A DNA stretch of 21,603 nt, taken from assembly GCA_016840385.1 (NCBI GenBank), contig JAEOSL010000056.1, positions 1-21,603 on the forward strand, in the 5' to 3' direction. Origin of the DNA: Candidatus Thorarchaeota archaeon (GTDB lineage: Archaea > Asgardarchaeota > Thorarchaeia > Thorarchaeales > Thorarchaeaceae). A program made the position numbers and the translations under genes. Positions 21,412 through 21,603 of the stretch are shown here, in pieces; the first letter of the stretch is position 1; every line of letters starts with the position of its first letter. The notes under the pieces were generated by a model, which did not search any database, was not told the origin of the DNA, and saw only the letters and a list, made by a program, of their open reading frames with translations.

Positions 21412-21603
21412 TCACGGCCTCCTGAGAATGAAATTCGAGATACTGGTTCCAGTACCTGCGTGGCTGTTGACAAGACCGGTGTCAGCGTCTTTGACGTACG
21501 TCTTGGAGCTCAAGTGCTTCTTTGGAGCAGTGTCGTTTAGATGATACATGGTCTCAAGAGCACTCATCAAACCAGTTGCCCCGACCGGATGACCGTAGCC
21601 CAT
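21412..21603 (-). CDS. Thiolase / acetyl-CoA acetyltransferase C-terminus (partial)
   Basis: The last 63 residues of a gene that continues past the right edge; the Met at 21603 is probably internal. GHPVGATG at residues 4-11 of the fragment is the conserved thiolase motif whose His activates the nucleophilic Cys. The end reads NSHAGTGTSISNFILRRP, where archaeal thiolases usually have N-x-GG-TG. Archaeal thiolases of this kind condense two acyl-CoA molecules, often acetyl-CoA to acetoacetyl-CoA. The immediately following DUF35 gene is the usual partner. Whether it serves mevalonate synthesis or another acyl chain cannot be told from this fragment. Confidence 0.85.
   Translation of the reverse strand: MGYGHPVGATGLMSALETMYHLNDTAPKKHLSSKTYVKDADTGLVNSHAGTGTSISNFILRRP

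Noticed and set aside
20789..21544. Plus-strand frames opposite the DUF35 and thiolase genes
   Set aside because: They are antisense to two well-supported genes and show no domain.
1..21603. tRNA or rRNA genes
   Set aside because: I found no cloverleaf with a T-loop GGTTCGA-type signature and no rRNA-like stretch.

Overview
The window looks like a chromosomal segment of a mesophilic archaeon. Evidence: AT-rich TATA-like promoters, GGAGG/GGTG ribosome binding sites mixed with TTG/GTG starts, a thiolase followed by a DUF35 zinc-ribbon/OB-fold gene, PadR and TetR one-component regulators, and several Sec-exported surface proteins with a C-terminal membrane anchor and a KKK/KRR tail. The overall style (NosD-like beta-helix surface proteins, zinc-ribbon/coiled-coil proteins, many small-molecule methyltransferases) resembles Asgard archaea, perhaps a Thorarchaeia-like lineage. 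That placement is inference; no marker gene is present.

Layout. 1-7.6 kb: end of an anchored surface protein, a small two-helix membrane protein, a membrane-anchored secreted metzincin-like protease, an MFS transporter, a double-GNAT acetyltransferase, a winged-helix-like unknown, a zinc-ribbon/coiled-coil protein that seems to start at ATT, and a four-helix membrane protein. 7.7-12.3 kb: a PadR regulator fused to a degenerate methyltransferase-like domain, a 380-bp gene-free stretch with hairpins, an anchored ethylbenzene-dehydrogenase-type heme-domain protein, an ICMT-like membrane methyltransferase divergent from a TetR regulator, and an anchored metallo-beta-lactamase-fold protein. 12.5-20.7 kb: a patchwork of mostly single-gene segments: SDR, cupin remnant, SAM methyltransferase, SDR fused to a PsbP-like domain, four-helix membrane protein, zinc-binding membrane protein, and two tandem NosD-like paralogs. 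20.7 kb to the end: DUF35 protein and the 3' end of its thiolase partner, co-transcribed on the minus strand.

The striking feature is in the patchwork. The last ~16 codons of the DUF35 gene, its stop codon and usually its terminator hairpin recur as at least six extra copies, all in the same orientation, in the gaps between the patchwork genes (13.46, 14.48, 16.09, 16.70, 17.61 and 19.08 kb). Most copies share one edge, at the sequence AAAGAGCT in the gene. The outermost copy matches the real gene end perfectly over 49 bp across 7.3 kb. Each interval between neighbouring copies holds essentially one gene, of differing base composition and orientation. This is what repeated site-specific insertion into the 3' end of a protein gene would leave behind, a cassette-array-like structure. 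No recombinase lies in the window, so the mechanism is inferred. A dispersed miniature element carrying a gene tail and terminator, or decayed tandem duplications, remain alternatives.
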